The notes under the pieces were generated by a model that was not told where the DNA came from, did no database searches, and saw nothing but the letters and a program-made list of their open reading frames with translations. A stretch of 64,000 nucleotides of DNA from Acinetobacter baumannii (lineage in GTDB: Bacteria; Pseudomonadota; Gammaproteobacteria; Pseudomonadales; Moraxellaceae): assembly GCF_009759685.1 (NCBI RefSeq), contig NZ_CP046654.1, positions 3,286,001 to 3,350,000 of the forward strand. The letters run 5' to 3'. Each line of letters begins with the position of its first letter. The stretch's first letter is position 1. The translations under genes were made by a program, and so were the position numbers. Of this stretch, positions 9,189 to 17,997 are shown piece by piece.

Positions 9189-10412
9189 ATGAATGCACCA
9201 GTAAATGTTCAGCAAGAACTTATGCCAGTGCCAGCGTCTATGCGTGAGATAGATCGTAAGCGCTATTTATGGATGATTAGTCCGGCTCTACCTGTAATTG
9301 GTTTAGGTATTTTAGCTGGATACCATTTTGGTCCACGCCCATTAAAGAAAGTATTTGCTTTAGGTGGCCCACTTTTATTACACGTTGTGATTCCTGCAAT
9401 TGATACAATTATTGGTAAAGATGCGCGTAATCCAACCGATGAAGAAATTAAACTTCTTGAGAAAGATCCATATTATTCGCGTTTGGTAAAAAGTTTTATT
9501 CCATTGCAGTATGCGGCAAATATTTATGCATGTTATTTAACAAGCCGTAAAGATACTTCATTTATTGACAAAATTTTGCTTGGTATTTCGATGGGTGCCA
9601 TTAATGGTATTGCAATTAATACAGCCCATGAATTAAGCCATAAACATGATCGTATAGACCATATTTTATCTCATCTTGCTTTAGTGCCTACAGGTTACAA
9701 CCATTTCCGTATTGAGCATCCATATGGCCATCATAAGCGTGCAGCTACTCCTGAAGATCCGGCATCTTCACGTATGGGTGAAACATTCTATGAATTTTGG
9801 CCACGTACTCTTATCGGTTCTTTTAAATCAGCAATTGAAATTGAGAAAAATCGTTTAAAACGTAAAGGTAAAGAGTTTTGGTCACTCGATAATGAATTGC
9901 TGCAAGGCTGGGGTATGAGTGCTGCTTTCCATGCTTCTATGGTAGGAATTTTTGGTAAACGTACAATTCCTTATTTAGCAACACAAGCATTTTACGGGAT
10001 TAGCCTATTCGAAATTATTAACTATATTGAACATTATGGCTTATTGCGTCAGAAAAAAGAAAATGGCCAATATGAACGTACAATGCCAGAGCATAGCTGG
10101 AATAATAACAATGTAGTGACCAACTTATTCTTATATCAGTTACAGCGTCACTCAGATCATCATGCTTATCCAACTCGTCCATTCCAAGCGTTACGTCATT
10201 TTGATGAAGCACCAGAGTTGCCAAGTGGCTATGCAAGTATGCTGCTACCAGCCATGATTCCTTCATGGTGGTTTAAAATGATGGATAAGCGTGTATTTGA
10301 TCACTACAAAGGGGATTTAAATAAAGCAAATATTTCACCAAAACGTCGTGCAAAAATCTTCAAAAAATTTGGTGTAGTCGATAAGTCCTTAGAAGCTACA
10401 CAGGCTGAATAA
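9189..10412 (+). CDS. alkM: Alkane 1-monooxygenase (integral-membrane diiron hydroxylase)
   Basis: Oxidises the terminal methyl of n-alkanes to 1-alkanols using rubredoxin-delivered electrons. The histidine boxes that ligate the diiron site are visible: HELSHKHD (about residue 147), EHPYGHHKRAATPEDPASSR (about 176) and LQRHSDHHAYPTRPFQ (about 320), plus the alkane-hydroxylase signature NYIEHYGLLR. Hydrophobic segments near the N-terminus and middle fit the six-helix AlkB topology. I chose the second ATG (9189), nine bases after AAAGGA; the ATG at 9183 is only three bases after it. Length is about 407 residues, like A. baylyi AlkM. Rubredoxin genes are not in the window. Confidence 0.93.
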   Translation: MNAPVNVQQELMPVPASMREIDRKRYLWMISPALPVIGLGILAGYHFGPRPLKKVFALGGPLLLHVVIPAIDTIIGKDARNPTDEEIKLLEKDPYYSRLVKSFIPLQYAANIYACYLTSRKDTSFIDKILLGISMGAINGIAINTAHELSHKHDRIDHILSHLALVPTGYNHFRIEHPYGHHKRAATPEDPASSRMGETFYEFWPRTLIGSFKSAIEIEKNRLKRKGKEFWSLDNELLQGWGMSAAFHASMVGIFGKRTIPYLATQAFYGISLFEIINYIEHYGLLRQKKENGQYERTMPEHSWNNNNVVTNLFLYQLQRHSDHHAYPTRPFQALRHFDEAPELPSGYASMLLPAMIPSWWFKMMDKRVFDHYKGDLNKANISPKRRAKIFKKFGVVDKSLEATQAE

Positions 10413-10438
10413 TTAAAAAATATATTCCTGAAATACCG

Positions 10439-10474
10439 AACCCTCTAATCATGTGATTAGAGGGTTTTATTTTT
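10439..10474 (+). terminator. Terminator after alkM
   Basis: The stem AACCCTCTAATCA/TGATTAGAGGGTT has a minimal loop and is followed by TTATTTTT. Confidence 0.85.
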
Positions 10475-10493
10475 GCCGATAAATCATGGTGCT

Positions 10494-10524
10494 AAAAAGC
10501 AAGGAAGTTAAAAAACTCCCTTGC
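10494..10524 (-). terminator. Terminator of the acyl-CoA dehydrogenase pair
   Basis: On the minus strand, GCAAGGGAGTT and AACTTCCTTGC pair with one mismatch and are followed by TTTTT. Confidence 0.75.
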
Positions 10525-10531
10525 AATATTT

Positions 10532-11737
10532 CTATTTTAGTTCACTTGAAGATTTTCCAAGCTCACGTCGCGCAATAATAAGTTGCTGGATTTGTTGAGT
10601 ACCTTCAAAAATATCAAGAATTTTTGAATCACGTGCCCACTTCTCAAGTAGTTCATCTTCGTTATAGCCAACACTTGCTGCTAACTCGACACACTTCAAA
10701 GTGATTTCATTGCCTACACGACCTGCTTTTGCTTTAGCGATGGAAGCTTCTTTTGAGTTTGGTTTTTTGTTGTCTGCCATCCAGGTGGCTTTCAGCATAA
10801 GTAACCGTGCAGCTTCCCATTCGGCTTCCATTCGGTAAATTTGTGCAGCAAGGTTGGAAGTTTGCAAATATGGAGTCGAGTAGTCAGGATCAAGCTGATC
10901 TTTAAAAATTTCTTTAATACGCTCTAGTGATGCTTTCGCACAACCGATTGCCATTGCTGCAACTAACGGGCGAGTATTGTCAAAAGTTTCCATTACTCCG
11001 GCAAAACCTTTTGCAACATCGACTTCGGCATTACCTAAAAGATTTTCAGCTGGAACACGACAGTCAGTAAAACTAATAACGGCTGTATCAGAAGCTTTGA
11101 TACCTAACTTATGTTCAAGTCGTTCAACCTTCATTCCGGGTGTACCCTTAGGCACTACGAATGACTTGATTGCTGCTCGTCCAAGTTTTCGGTCAAGTGT
11201 AGCCCATACAACTACCGAGTCCGCACGTTCACCAGAAGTTACGAAAATCTTTTCACCATTTAAAATATAGTCATTGCCATCTTTAGTTGCCGTAGTACGG
11301 ATCGCAGCAGAGTCAGAACCACAGCCTGGTTCAGTAATCGCCATAGCCGCCCAAGTACCTTTAAAACGTTCTAGTTGCTCATCATTTGCGACCGCGGCAA
11401 TTGCAGAGTTTCCTAAACCTTGACGTGGCATGCTGAGTAATAGCCCAGTATCGCCATAACACATTTCAATGATGCCTAACGCTGTTGACATGTTGGTTCC
11501 ATTACGGACTCCTTCATTATCAGTTTCACCACGTTTTCCTGCACCGGCAGCCCCTGCATTAATTCCTTCACCACCTTCATTCATGCCATCAATGAGTGAA
11601 GCGAGCATATCGAGTTCTTTCGGATAAGCATGTTCTGCTTTATCGTATTTACGGGAAATAGGGCGTAATACATTGATCGCAACATCATGTGCCTGATCAA
11701 TCATCATTTTGAATTTTTTTGGATTTTGTAAATTCAT
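10532..11737 (-). CDS. Acyl-CoA dehydrogenase family protein, catalytic (alpha-type) subunit
   Basis: The 401-residue flavoprotein has the ACAD fold: a helical N-domain, a middle beta domain with the FAD/substrate motif AMAITEPGCGSDSAA, and a helical C-domain ending in DIFEGTQQIQQLI. Glu378 of FEGT aligns with the catalytic base of medium-chain acyl-CoA dehydrogenases. It lacks the usual RxxFG segment that contacts FAD across the dimer and the QxxGG(HG) segment, having ELAASVGY instead. Both are present in the upstream paralogue. Ribosome binding site AGAGGA lies 8-9 nt before the ATG. It is 21 bp downstream of the paralogue in a two-gene operon facing alkM. Substrate unknown; fatty acyl-CoA from alkane oxidation is inference. 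Confidence 0.85.
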   Translation of the reverse strand: MNLQNPKKFKMMIDQAHDVAINVLRPISRKYDKAEHAYPKELDMLASLIDGMNEGGEGINAGAAGAGKRGETDNEGVRNGTNMSTALGIIEMCYGDTGLLLSMPRQGLGNSAIAAVANDEQLERFKGTWAAMAITEPGCGSDSAAIRTTATKDGNDYILNGEKIFVTSGERADSVVVWATLDRKLGRAAIKSFVVPKGTPGMKVERLEHKLGIKASDTAVISFTDCRVPAENLLGNAEVDVAKGFAGVMETFDNTRPLVAAMAIGCAKASLERIKEIFKDQLDPDYSTPYLQTSNLAAQIYRMEAEWEAARLLMLKATWMADNKKPNSKEASIAKAKAGRVGNEITLKCVELAASVGYNEDELLEKWARDSKILDIFEGTQQIQQLIIARRELGKSSSELK

Positions 11738-11758
11738 GAAAATATCCTCTGATTGATC

Positions 11759-13051
11759 TTAAGCATGTAGGCCAGAATGTAAAATTGCGGTTGCGCGTAA
11801 ATCACGATACCAACGTTCAACAGGGTGTTCTTTTGTAAACCCATGACCACCTAAAATTTGTACGCCATCTGTTCCTATTTTCATGGATTTTTCTGCGCAA
11901 AGAAGACGAGCTAAATATGCTTCACGATGGAAAGGTTTACCTGCTTCGGCAAGACTTGCGGCATTTAGAATTAGCATGCGCATAGCATCAATTTCAATTG
12001 CCATATCTGCAATCATGAATGCGACACTTTGACGATGTGAAATTGGTTCTCCGAAAGCAGTTCGCTCATTGGCATATTTAATACAGTAGGCTTTTACTGC
12101 TTCACAGGTTCCTACAGCCATTGCACACCACATTAAGTTGCCTAAATCTAAAAAGGCGGTGTAATCAAAATCTGTTGCACCTAGTCGTAGAGCAGGTGTA
12201 TGACTGAATTTTAATGTAGCTGTCTCTGCTGCTTTGAGACCCATAGCAGGAGTACTTTTAATAGAAATGGTATCGCCAGCTTGTACTACAAATACATCCG
12301 GCTTGCCATTAAAGTCTGCACTCACCAAGAACACATCAGCCAAATCTCCTAAAATGACCAATGTTTTTTCGCCCTCTATAAAATATTGATCATTTTCAAG
12401 AGAAGCTTTTGTTTTTAAAACATAAGGGTTAAATGCTGGAGTAGCTTCTTGTACAGCGAAAGTGGCGGTAATGTCGGAGTCTTCTGCAAAGCAAGGTAAA
12501 TACATTGACTGAACTTCAGTAGAACCCCAACGTGTAATGGCATTAATAACACTAAACGTACTTAAGAGCCCTGCTGTAAGACTAAAATCACCTTCAGCTA
12601 GTTTTTCAGCAATCAATAAGTTACTTACAATATTTTGTTCAGCGGCGACACCACCTAGTGCTTCTGGAAGAGCGTAATAGTTTAATCCTAAATCTTCTAC
12701 ATATTGCCAAAGGCTTTCTGGAAATTGAGCTGTCTGATCAGCATCATGAGCTAATCCCAATAAAACTTCTTGAGCAAATTGAGACATTGCCTCTGAAGTC
12801 ATTTGTTGTTCTTCAGTTAGGCTTAAATCAAATAGGTTTTTCTTCTGTTGAGGCAGGCGTTGTTGGGGAATTTGCTTAGGTTTAAATGCTTTCTGAGTCT
12901 GACTTAATGCTCTAAAACCAGCTTTTGAACCTTGGTAAAGAGACCTTTCAAGAAATTTACGTAGTTTGAGTTGATCAAGTACATCGCTTCCAGCTAGTTT
13001 TGTGATCAGCGATAAACCCAACCCTTGGGCTTTATTGATCATATTTGTCAT
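11759..13051 (-). CDS. Acyl-CoA dehydrogenase family protein, apparently non-catalytic (beta-type) subunit
   Basis: The 430-residue ACAD homologue has an N-terminal extension of ~70 residues (LGLSLITKLAGSDVLDQL and a Gln/Lys-rich linker). The C-domain retains ANERTAFGEPISHRQ (about residue 330) and VQILGGHGFTKEHPVERWYR, which bind FAD across the interface. The middle-domain TEPxGSD motif is replaced by AVQEATPAFNPYV. The protein stops at TAILHSGLHA, where paralogues have the catalytic YEGT segment, so the catalytic Glu is missing. The loss is complementary to the downstream gene, suggesting a heteromeric enzyme. First gene of the two-gene operon. Confidence 0.85.
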   Translation of the reverse strand: MTNMINKAQGLGLSLITKLAGSDVLDQLKLRKFLERSLYQGSKAGFRALSQTQKAFKPKQIPQQRLPQQKKNLFDLSLTEEQQMTSEAMSQFAQEVLLGLAHDADQTAQFPESLWQYVEDLGLNYYALPEALGGVAAEQNIVSNLLIAEKLAEGDFSLTAGLLSTFSVINAITRWGSTEVQSMYLPCFAEDSDITATFAVQEATPAFNPYVLKTKASLENDQYFIEGEKTLVILGDLADVFLVSADFNGKPDVFVVQAGDTISIKSTPAMGLKAAETATLKFSHTPALRLGATDFDYTAFLDLGNLMWCAMAVGTCEAVKAYCIKYANERTAFGEPISHRQSVAFMIADMAIEIDAMRMLILNAASLAEAGKPFHREAYLARLLCAEKSMKIGTDGVQILGGHGFTKEHPVERWYRDLRATAILHSGLHA

Positions 13052-13233
13052 GATTATGGTGTCCTAACACATTGTTATTGTTTTATGCTGACACGCTGTA
13101 TAAGAAAAAACTATGTCGTTGCTGACATTCAAAAAATGAGTAGATAAATGGTAAAAGCAAAAAAGGTTTTATTCTATATTTTTGATTTTATAAAATAAAA
13201 TAAGTTTTTAAAAAGAACTATTTTGTTTGGATT

Positions 13234-13262
13234 GACTAGAATGACACGGAATCATTCTAGTC
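13234..13262. terminator. Stem-loop downstream of the ABC1 kinase-like gene
   Basis: An 11-bp perfect stem (GACTAGAATGA and TCATTCTAGTC) with a 7-nt loop lies just past the stop of the minus-strand gene. There is no clear U-run on the minus side, so it may be a weak terminator or a 3'-end stabiliser. Confidence 0.4.
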
Positions 13263-13271
13263 TTAATAATA

Positions 13272-14645
13272 TTAAGCAAAGTTACGAATCATACGTCGTA
13301 CATTTGTTTTGGCATCAATAACAGTCATAAATGTATATGCGCCAATAAACTTACGGCTAATAAACATAAATTCTTTTGGAGGAACCGAGAAATATCGAGA
13401 CGCCATTGATTTGCTTGCTTGCTGCATAACACGACTATGTAACTGGCTCTTTTTCCAGTCATAACGTTCATGTTCATCCATCAGGCCAGCTGGCATATCT
13501 GGATTATTTGCAGGCGTACTGAATGCTTCTGTCGCAAGTAAAAACACATCGGCCATGCCGGGTTTAATACTTTCAGGCATTGCATCGAAAAACTCATATC
13601 CAGTCATTGCTTGGACCATCGCATGTTTATCATGCTGATAACCCGCTTGTATAAGATTACGCGCAACTGAGAGTAAATGTTCATCGAACTGACGGATCGC
13701 ACCAAAGTCTAATAGTACAATTTTATCCTGAATGTCTTGGCCATTACCTAAACGAACAAGGTAGTTACCAAAGTTAGGGTCAGTTTGCATTTCACCCCAT
13801 TCAAAAATCTCACGAACTGCAATCTCTAGTGAAGCTTCACCGAGTTGATTGCGACGTTCTTGAGGAAGGGAAAGCATGACTGGACTATTAATTGGCACGC
13901 CACGTTCAAAGGTCATACATAAGACTTGATCGGTACAGTATTCATCTACAATTGTAGGGACGATATAGCGCTCATCATCTTTTAAACGCTCAGCAAAGCG
14001 ACGTGTTGTGGCTGCCTCTACGTGATAATTGACTTCACGATGCATCATTTCACGTACTTCATCAAACCACTGATCAAACTCACGAGTTTGAGGAACCATA
14101 CGTGTAAGCTTAAGCATGTTTTTAAACAGACTCATATCGGAGTCAATTGCATTCGCAACACCAGGGTATTGAATTTTTAAAACTAACTCTAAACCGTCTG
14201 ACTTACGTGTTGCGCGATGAACTTGTGCCAGAGAAGCCGTACCGATAGGCTCATGGTCAATTGTTAGATCATTTAACTTAGAACCTAGTTGTTCTTGTAA
14301 ATGAGGTTTAATTGCTGGCCAGTCTAAAGCAACAGTTTGGTTATTTAAGGTATTTAAAGCTTGAGTAATTTCTTCAGGTAAAAAATGTTCACCATAAAGC
14401 GCCATCATTTGGCCAATCTTGACAATAGAACCTTTAAGTTTGCCAATTTCAGAAACAAGATAATTAGCTTGCTCGCTCATTGCCTTTTTACGCTTCTTCT
14501 CTTTTTCTTCTTCACTAGAAAAGAGGGAAGAGGCACTTGCAGTAGCCCAACGTGTTCCTGCCAGTAAAGAAGCTTTCGCGATTGATAAGCGTCGATCCAT
14601 GGAAGAAGTTTTTAAACTCTTAAGCTTATCGTTCTGATTTGACAT
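13272..14645 (-). CDS. ABC1/AarF-UbiB family kinase-like protein
   Basis: The 457-residue atypical kinase has the ABC1 family signatures: the N-terminal KxGQ motif in GSIVKIGQMMALYGE, the Ala-rich nucleotide loop as GTASLAQVHRA, the VKIQYPGV-like lysine strand (LVLKIQYPGVANAID), the catalytic loop QTDPNFGNYLV and the metal site VLLDFGAIRQF. An N-terminal basic region (SEEEKEKKRKKAM) precedes the KxGQ helix. The UbiB branch supports ubiquinone synthesis and AarF-like proteins have broader lipid roles; the ubi cluster is not present here, so this is probably the second ABC1 paralogue rather than UbiB itself. It is monocistronic. Confidence 0.85.
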   Translation of the reverse strand: MSNQNDKLKSLKTSSMDRRLSIAKASLLAGTRWATASASSLFSSEEEKEKKRKKAMSEQANYLVSEIGKLKGSIVKIGQMMALYGEHFLPEEITQALNTLNNQTVALDWPAIKPHLQEQLGSKLNDLTIDHEPIGTASLAQVHRATRKSDGLELVLKIQYPGVANAIDSDMSLFKNMLKLTRMVPQTREFDQWFDEVREMMHREVNYHVEAATTRRFAERLKDDERYIVPTIVDEYCTDQVLCMTFERGVPINSPVMLSLPQERRNQLGEASLEIAVREIFEWGEMQTDPNFGNYLVRLGNGQDIQDKIVLLDFGAIRQFDEHLLSVARNLIQAGYQHDKHAMVQAMTGYEFFDAMPESIKPGMADVFLLATEAFSTPANNPDMPAGLMDEHERYDWKKSQLHSRVMQQASKSMASRYFSVPPKEFMFISRKFIGAYTFMTVIDAKTNVRRMIRNFA

Positions 14646-14881
14646 GAAAATAGAATCCTATGCGCATCATGCAGCCAAACGCTGGTGATCTAAAATTGTA
14701 ACGAATATTACATGTTTTGAACGTATTAAAATAGTTCCCTCAGACTGAATGGTGAGTTGAAAGTCTCATTTTAGATTTTAATTTTCTAAAAATAGCCTAA
14801 GCGTTAGAGAGAAAATTAAAATATCCACCACTCAGAAAAATAAACCACTACAAAACGTCGTATTAGATGCTAACCGTAAAA

Positions 14882-15184
14882 TTACATTTTAAATTGAATT
14901 TTCAATTCAGCCTTTTGCATTAAATGTATACGATTAGCTTGAATATGTTGAATAACCATTTGCTTGACGGAATCATGCATAAAACCAAGCGCATGAGCCT
15001 TTACAATAATGATGCTAGGCAGTGTATAGAAAAAGTACTTAACATCATCAAAAGTCGCATTATTAAAAATGCCTTGTTCGATTAAGGTCTGCTGTAAAAA
15101 TTGCTTTTCATTTAATACATGATCTGAAGACTCATCCCAAAAACGGTGACGCATTGCCATCAGATTATTGTGTTTGTAACTCAT
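14882..15184 (-). CDS. Small protein of unknown function
   Basis: A 100-residue soluble protein with no family I recognise. It contains a central FFYTLPSIIIVKAHALGFMHDS and a Lys/Met-rich end, and begins MSYKHNNLMAMRHRFWDES, with no signal peptide or membrane helix. It is a single gene between the ABC1-type gene and a divergent ybaK, separated from both by AT-rich spacers. The codon use looks normal for the window. It is included because it is intact, with clean flanking spacers and no competing gene on the other strand. Confidence 0.65.
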   Translation of the reverse strand: MSYKHNNLMAMRHRFWDESSDHVLNEKQFLQQTLIEQGIFNNATFDDVKYFFYTLPSIIIVKAHALGFMHDSVKQMVIQHIQANRIHLMQKAELKIQFKM

Positions 15185-15374
15185 AAATTCGCCAGTTCAG
15201 ACTTTAAATCTCAACTAAATATATTGGAGTCATCTACTCAATATCAAGTTTAGATTGTTTTTTGTTCGGTGTTCGTTTGATTTTTCATGTAAATGATGTA
15301 AATAGCCTAAGTAAATTTTAAACTTTCCTTAAAATAAATATAATCAATATCATTTCACTAAATTTTAAACTCCT

Positions 15375-15839
15375 ATGACTCCTGCATGTAGACTGTTAAA
15401 AAGTAACAAAATCGAATTTTCTACCCATGAATATGAACATGACGCAAATGCTAAAAGTTTTGGCTTAGAGGCTGCTGAAAAATTAAACCTTAATGTAAAT
15501 GAGGTGTTTAAAACACTTCTGGTTACCGATGAGAAAAATTATTTTGTTGCGGTTATACCAGTTAACTATCAACTCAATTTAAAAAAAGTAGCTACGGCAG
15601 TGGGGTGTAAAAAACTACAGATGGCAAATCCTAAAGATGCCGAACGTTTAACAGGGTACTTAGTGGGTGGAATTAGTCCTTTAGGCCAAAAGAAACGTTT
15701 GAAGACAGTAATTGATGCCTCTGCACAAGAGCTCAGCAAAATTTATGTAAGTGGCGGTAAGAGAGGGTTAGATATTGGTGTAAATCCTAAAGATTTAGCA
15801 CAAATATTAACGGCGCAATTTGTAGACCTACTTGATTAA
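15375..15839 (+). CDS. ybaK: Cys-tRNA(Pro) deacylase YbaK/EbsC
   Basis: Trans-editing factor that hydrolyses Cys-tRNA(Pro). It is 154 residues, the normal YbaK size. Family features are the N-terminal [22 protein letters not shown], the catalytic lysine context [10 protein letters not shown], the segment [20 protein letters not shown], and [15 protein letters not shown] near the C-terminus. Monocistronic. The bfn cluster starts 373 bp downstream in the same direction behind its own Fur-like sites, so the two are probably separately transcribed. Confidence 0.93.
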   Translation: MTPACRLLKSNKIEFSTHEYEHDANAKSFGLEAAEKLNLNVNEVFKTLLVTDEKNYFVAVIPVNYQLNLKKVATAVGCKKLQMANPKDAERLTGYLVGGISPLGQKKRLKTVIDASAQELSKIYVSGGKRGLDIGVNPKDLAQILTAQFVDLLD

Positions 15840-15920
15840 ATTTATGAAAAGGTGACTACTTATTAATTTAAGCAGGAGTGGGTTGGCTCAAATCGGGTTT
15901 TATAATGAAAACCTATTGTA

Positions 15921-15938
15921 AATGAGAATATTATCATT
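15921..15938. promoter_or_regulatory. Secondary Fur-like site
   Basis: AATGAGAATATTATCATT is an inverted repeat with one mismatched pair and resembles half of a Fur box. It lies 120 bp upstream of the perfect box at 16058 and is weaker than it. Confidence 0.45.
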
Positions 15939-16057
15939 TAATACTATTGTTAAATTTAGTGAAGAAATTTACATTAAGTAGTCACTCTTAGAATAAACAT
16001 ATTTAATTTCAAAAAGTTATTAAAAAAAGAAAAATTATTCAGCATGTTGAATAATGA

Positions 16058-16076
16058 AATGATAATAATTATCATT
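16058..16076. promoter_or_regulatory. Fur box upstream of bfnA
   Basis: AATGATAATAATTATCATT is a perfect 19-bp palindrome with the GATAAT/ATTATC core of Fur boxes. It sits 137 bp before bfnA and implies iron repression of the biosynthesis operon. Confidence 0.85.
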
Positions 16077-16212
16077 AATATTATTCTTAGCCTTACATTG
16101 ACTGAGTAGAAAAATCATAAACTAAATATGATTAAGCAGTTGTTTTTAACAAATTGTTAAAAAGAAATTTTTTTAAAACAAAAGCTTAAGATTCTGAATA
16201 GGATGTAGTCAG

Positions 16213-17997
16213 ATGCAAGAACTTGCCAACCGATTGGCGATACAAAATTTCGTCAACGCTTATATGCAAGAGACTGGCAAAGGATATTTACTTTCTTTTG
16301 ACCAACAAAGTTCAACTCAACAAGCGTTTAGCTCTGGTTTGACGCTGTTAACTCTTCCTCTTCCTTCTATACAAGCAGAATGTTCTGTACCTTTATCTTA
16401 TGTAAGTCGTGTAGGACGCCATCGTCTCGCTGCTTTACCGAAAATGTGTATTGATGGTCAATGGCAAAAAATCAGTGCAGGAACCATTGTTAGTCTTTTA
16501 CTTGAAGAGTTGGTTATTGAATCTCAATTCAAATTAGATGCTGCTTCATTGTTAGAGAAATGGATACAAAGCCGGGACGCGCTACTACAATTCTTAAAAC
16601 AACGCCACAATGATTTCGATGATTTAGTAAAGGCTGGGCAGAATTTTATTGAAAGTGAACAGGCATTAATTTTGGGTCATAGTATGCACCCAGCGCCTAA
16701 AAGCCGGAATGGTTTTGTTCATGAAGATTGGTTGAAGTTTTCACCTGAACATGCTGGAAAAACCCAGTTACATTATTGGCTTGTTCATCAGAATTATATT
16801 GCTGAAGGTTGTGCAACTGAGCAGCCAATTTCAGATCAAGTTAAAGACGCAATCCGTTGGTATTTGTCCGAAAGCGATTTAAACCTGTTAAAGACTCATG
16901 TTGAATTTAAATTATTGCCACTACATCCTTGGCAAGCTCGTTATTTACAAGGTAAACCTTGGTTTGAGCAATTAAAACAAACAGGACAGTTAATTGATAT
17001 TGGTTTACGTGGATGGCAATCTTCACCGACTACATCAATTCGGACCTTAGCAAGTTTTAACGCCCCTTGGATGGTTAAAACTTCACTATCAGTCATGATC
17101 ACTAATTCAATTCGAGTGAATTTGGCAAAAGAGTGTCATCGTGGCGAAATTTCTTATCGTTTATGGCACAGTGATTTAGGTAAAAAAATATTAAAACAGT
17201 GCCCAACATTGAAAGCAGTTAATGATCCAGCCTGGATAGCTCTGCAAATAGACGGCGAGATTATTAACGAGACAATTTGTATTTTCCGTGATCAACCATT
17301 TGCAGTACAGCAACAAGTCACTTGTATTGCATCTTTATGTCAAGACCATCCAAATAAAGAGTTAAATCGTTTTAATGCTTTATTTGACCAAATTGCTCAG
17401 AAAAATCAACAAACGAATTTTAAAGAAATTGCTTTGGATTGGTTTGATCATTTCTTGAAGATTGGCTTGGCTCCGTTAATGTATGTTTATCATAAATACG
17501 GTATGGCTTTTGAATCGCATCAACAAAATGTATTGCTTGAGCTAGAAGATGGTTTACCGAAAAATCTCTGGTTACGTGACAACCAAGGCTTTTATTATAT
17601 TGAAGAGTTTGCAACTGAAATTGTAGAAGCATTACCAGATTTACTAGAAAAAGCTCATGCGGTTGGTCCTAAAGATTTTGTGGATGAACGCTTTAGTTAT
17701 TATTTCTTTGGCAACACTTTATTTGGTTTGATTAATGCAATTGGAGCAACTGGCTATATCTCTGAAGATGAACTGTTAATCCATTTGCAACAAAATTTAC
17801 TTCAATTATTAGAGCAATACCCAGATAGTACATTATTACAGGGTTTATTGTTTAACGATTCTTTACCGTATAAAGGCAATTTACTTACACGTTTACATGA
17901 ATTAGATGAGCTTATTGCTCCATTAGAACATCAGTCTGTGTATGTGCAGCTACCAAATCCACTGTACGTTGAACAGAAGGATGTGAGTTATGCTTGA
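16213..17997 (+). CDS. bfnA: Baumannoferrin NIS siderophore synthetase (IucA/IucC family)
   Basis: ATP-dependent NRPS-independent synthetase that condenses a carboxylate with an amine or hydroxamate. It is 594 residues. Family motifs visible are LGHSMHPAPKSRNGF (substrate/ATP region), LLPLHPWQARYL, SSPTTSIRTLAS and the C-terminal catalytic region KYGMAFESHQQNVLLELEDG, with FYYIEEFATE nearby. It overlaps the next gene by 8 bp. It is the first of a 12-gene locus whose order matches the A. baumannii baumannoferrin cluster as I recall it. Which of the three synthetases performs which amide coupling cannot be told from sequence. Confidence 0.88.
   Translation: MQELANRLAIQNFVNAYMQETGKGYLLSFDQQSSTQQAFSSGLTLLTLPLPSIQAECSVPLSYVSRVGRHRLAALPKMCIDGQWQKISAGTIVSLLLEELVIESQFKLDAASLLEKWIQSRDALLQFLKQRHNDFDDLVKAGQNFIESEQALILGHSMHPAPKSRNGFVHEDWLKFSPEHAGKTQLHYWLVHQNYIAEGCATEQPISDQVKDAIRWYLSESDLNLLKTHVEFKLLPLHPWQARYLQGKPWFEQLKQTGQLIDIGLRGWQSSPTTSIRTLASFNAPWMVKTSLSVMITNSIRVNLAKECHRGEISYRLWHSDLGKKILKQCPTLKAVNDPAWIALQIDGEIINETICIFRDQPFAVQQQVTCIASLCQDHPNKELNRFNALFDQIAQKNQQTNFKEIALDWFDHFLKIGLAPLMYVYHKYGMAFESHQQNVLLELEDGLPKNLWLRDNQGFYYIEEFATEIVEALPDLLEKAHAVGPKDFVDERFSYYFFGNTLFGLINAIGATGYISEDELLIHLQQNLLQLLEQYPDSTLLQGLLFNDSLPYKGNLLTRLHELDELIAPLEHQSVYVQLPNPLYVEQKDVSYA

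Larger units (their letters stand above)
15840..16212 (+). promoter_or_regulatory. Upstream region of the siderophore operon
   Basis: A 373-bp gene-free, AT-rich stretch. It contains two Fur-like sequences (15921-15938 and 16058-16076). The bfnA ribosome binding site AGGATG lies about 10 nt before the ATG at 16213. I see no small ORF or RNA gene in it. Confidence 0.6.

Noticed and set aside
13272..14645. Assignment of the ABC1 protein as UbiB itself
   Set aside because: ubiE and ubiJ are not adjacent, and the chain is shorter than UbiB and lacks its C-terminal paired helices. Only the family is claimed.
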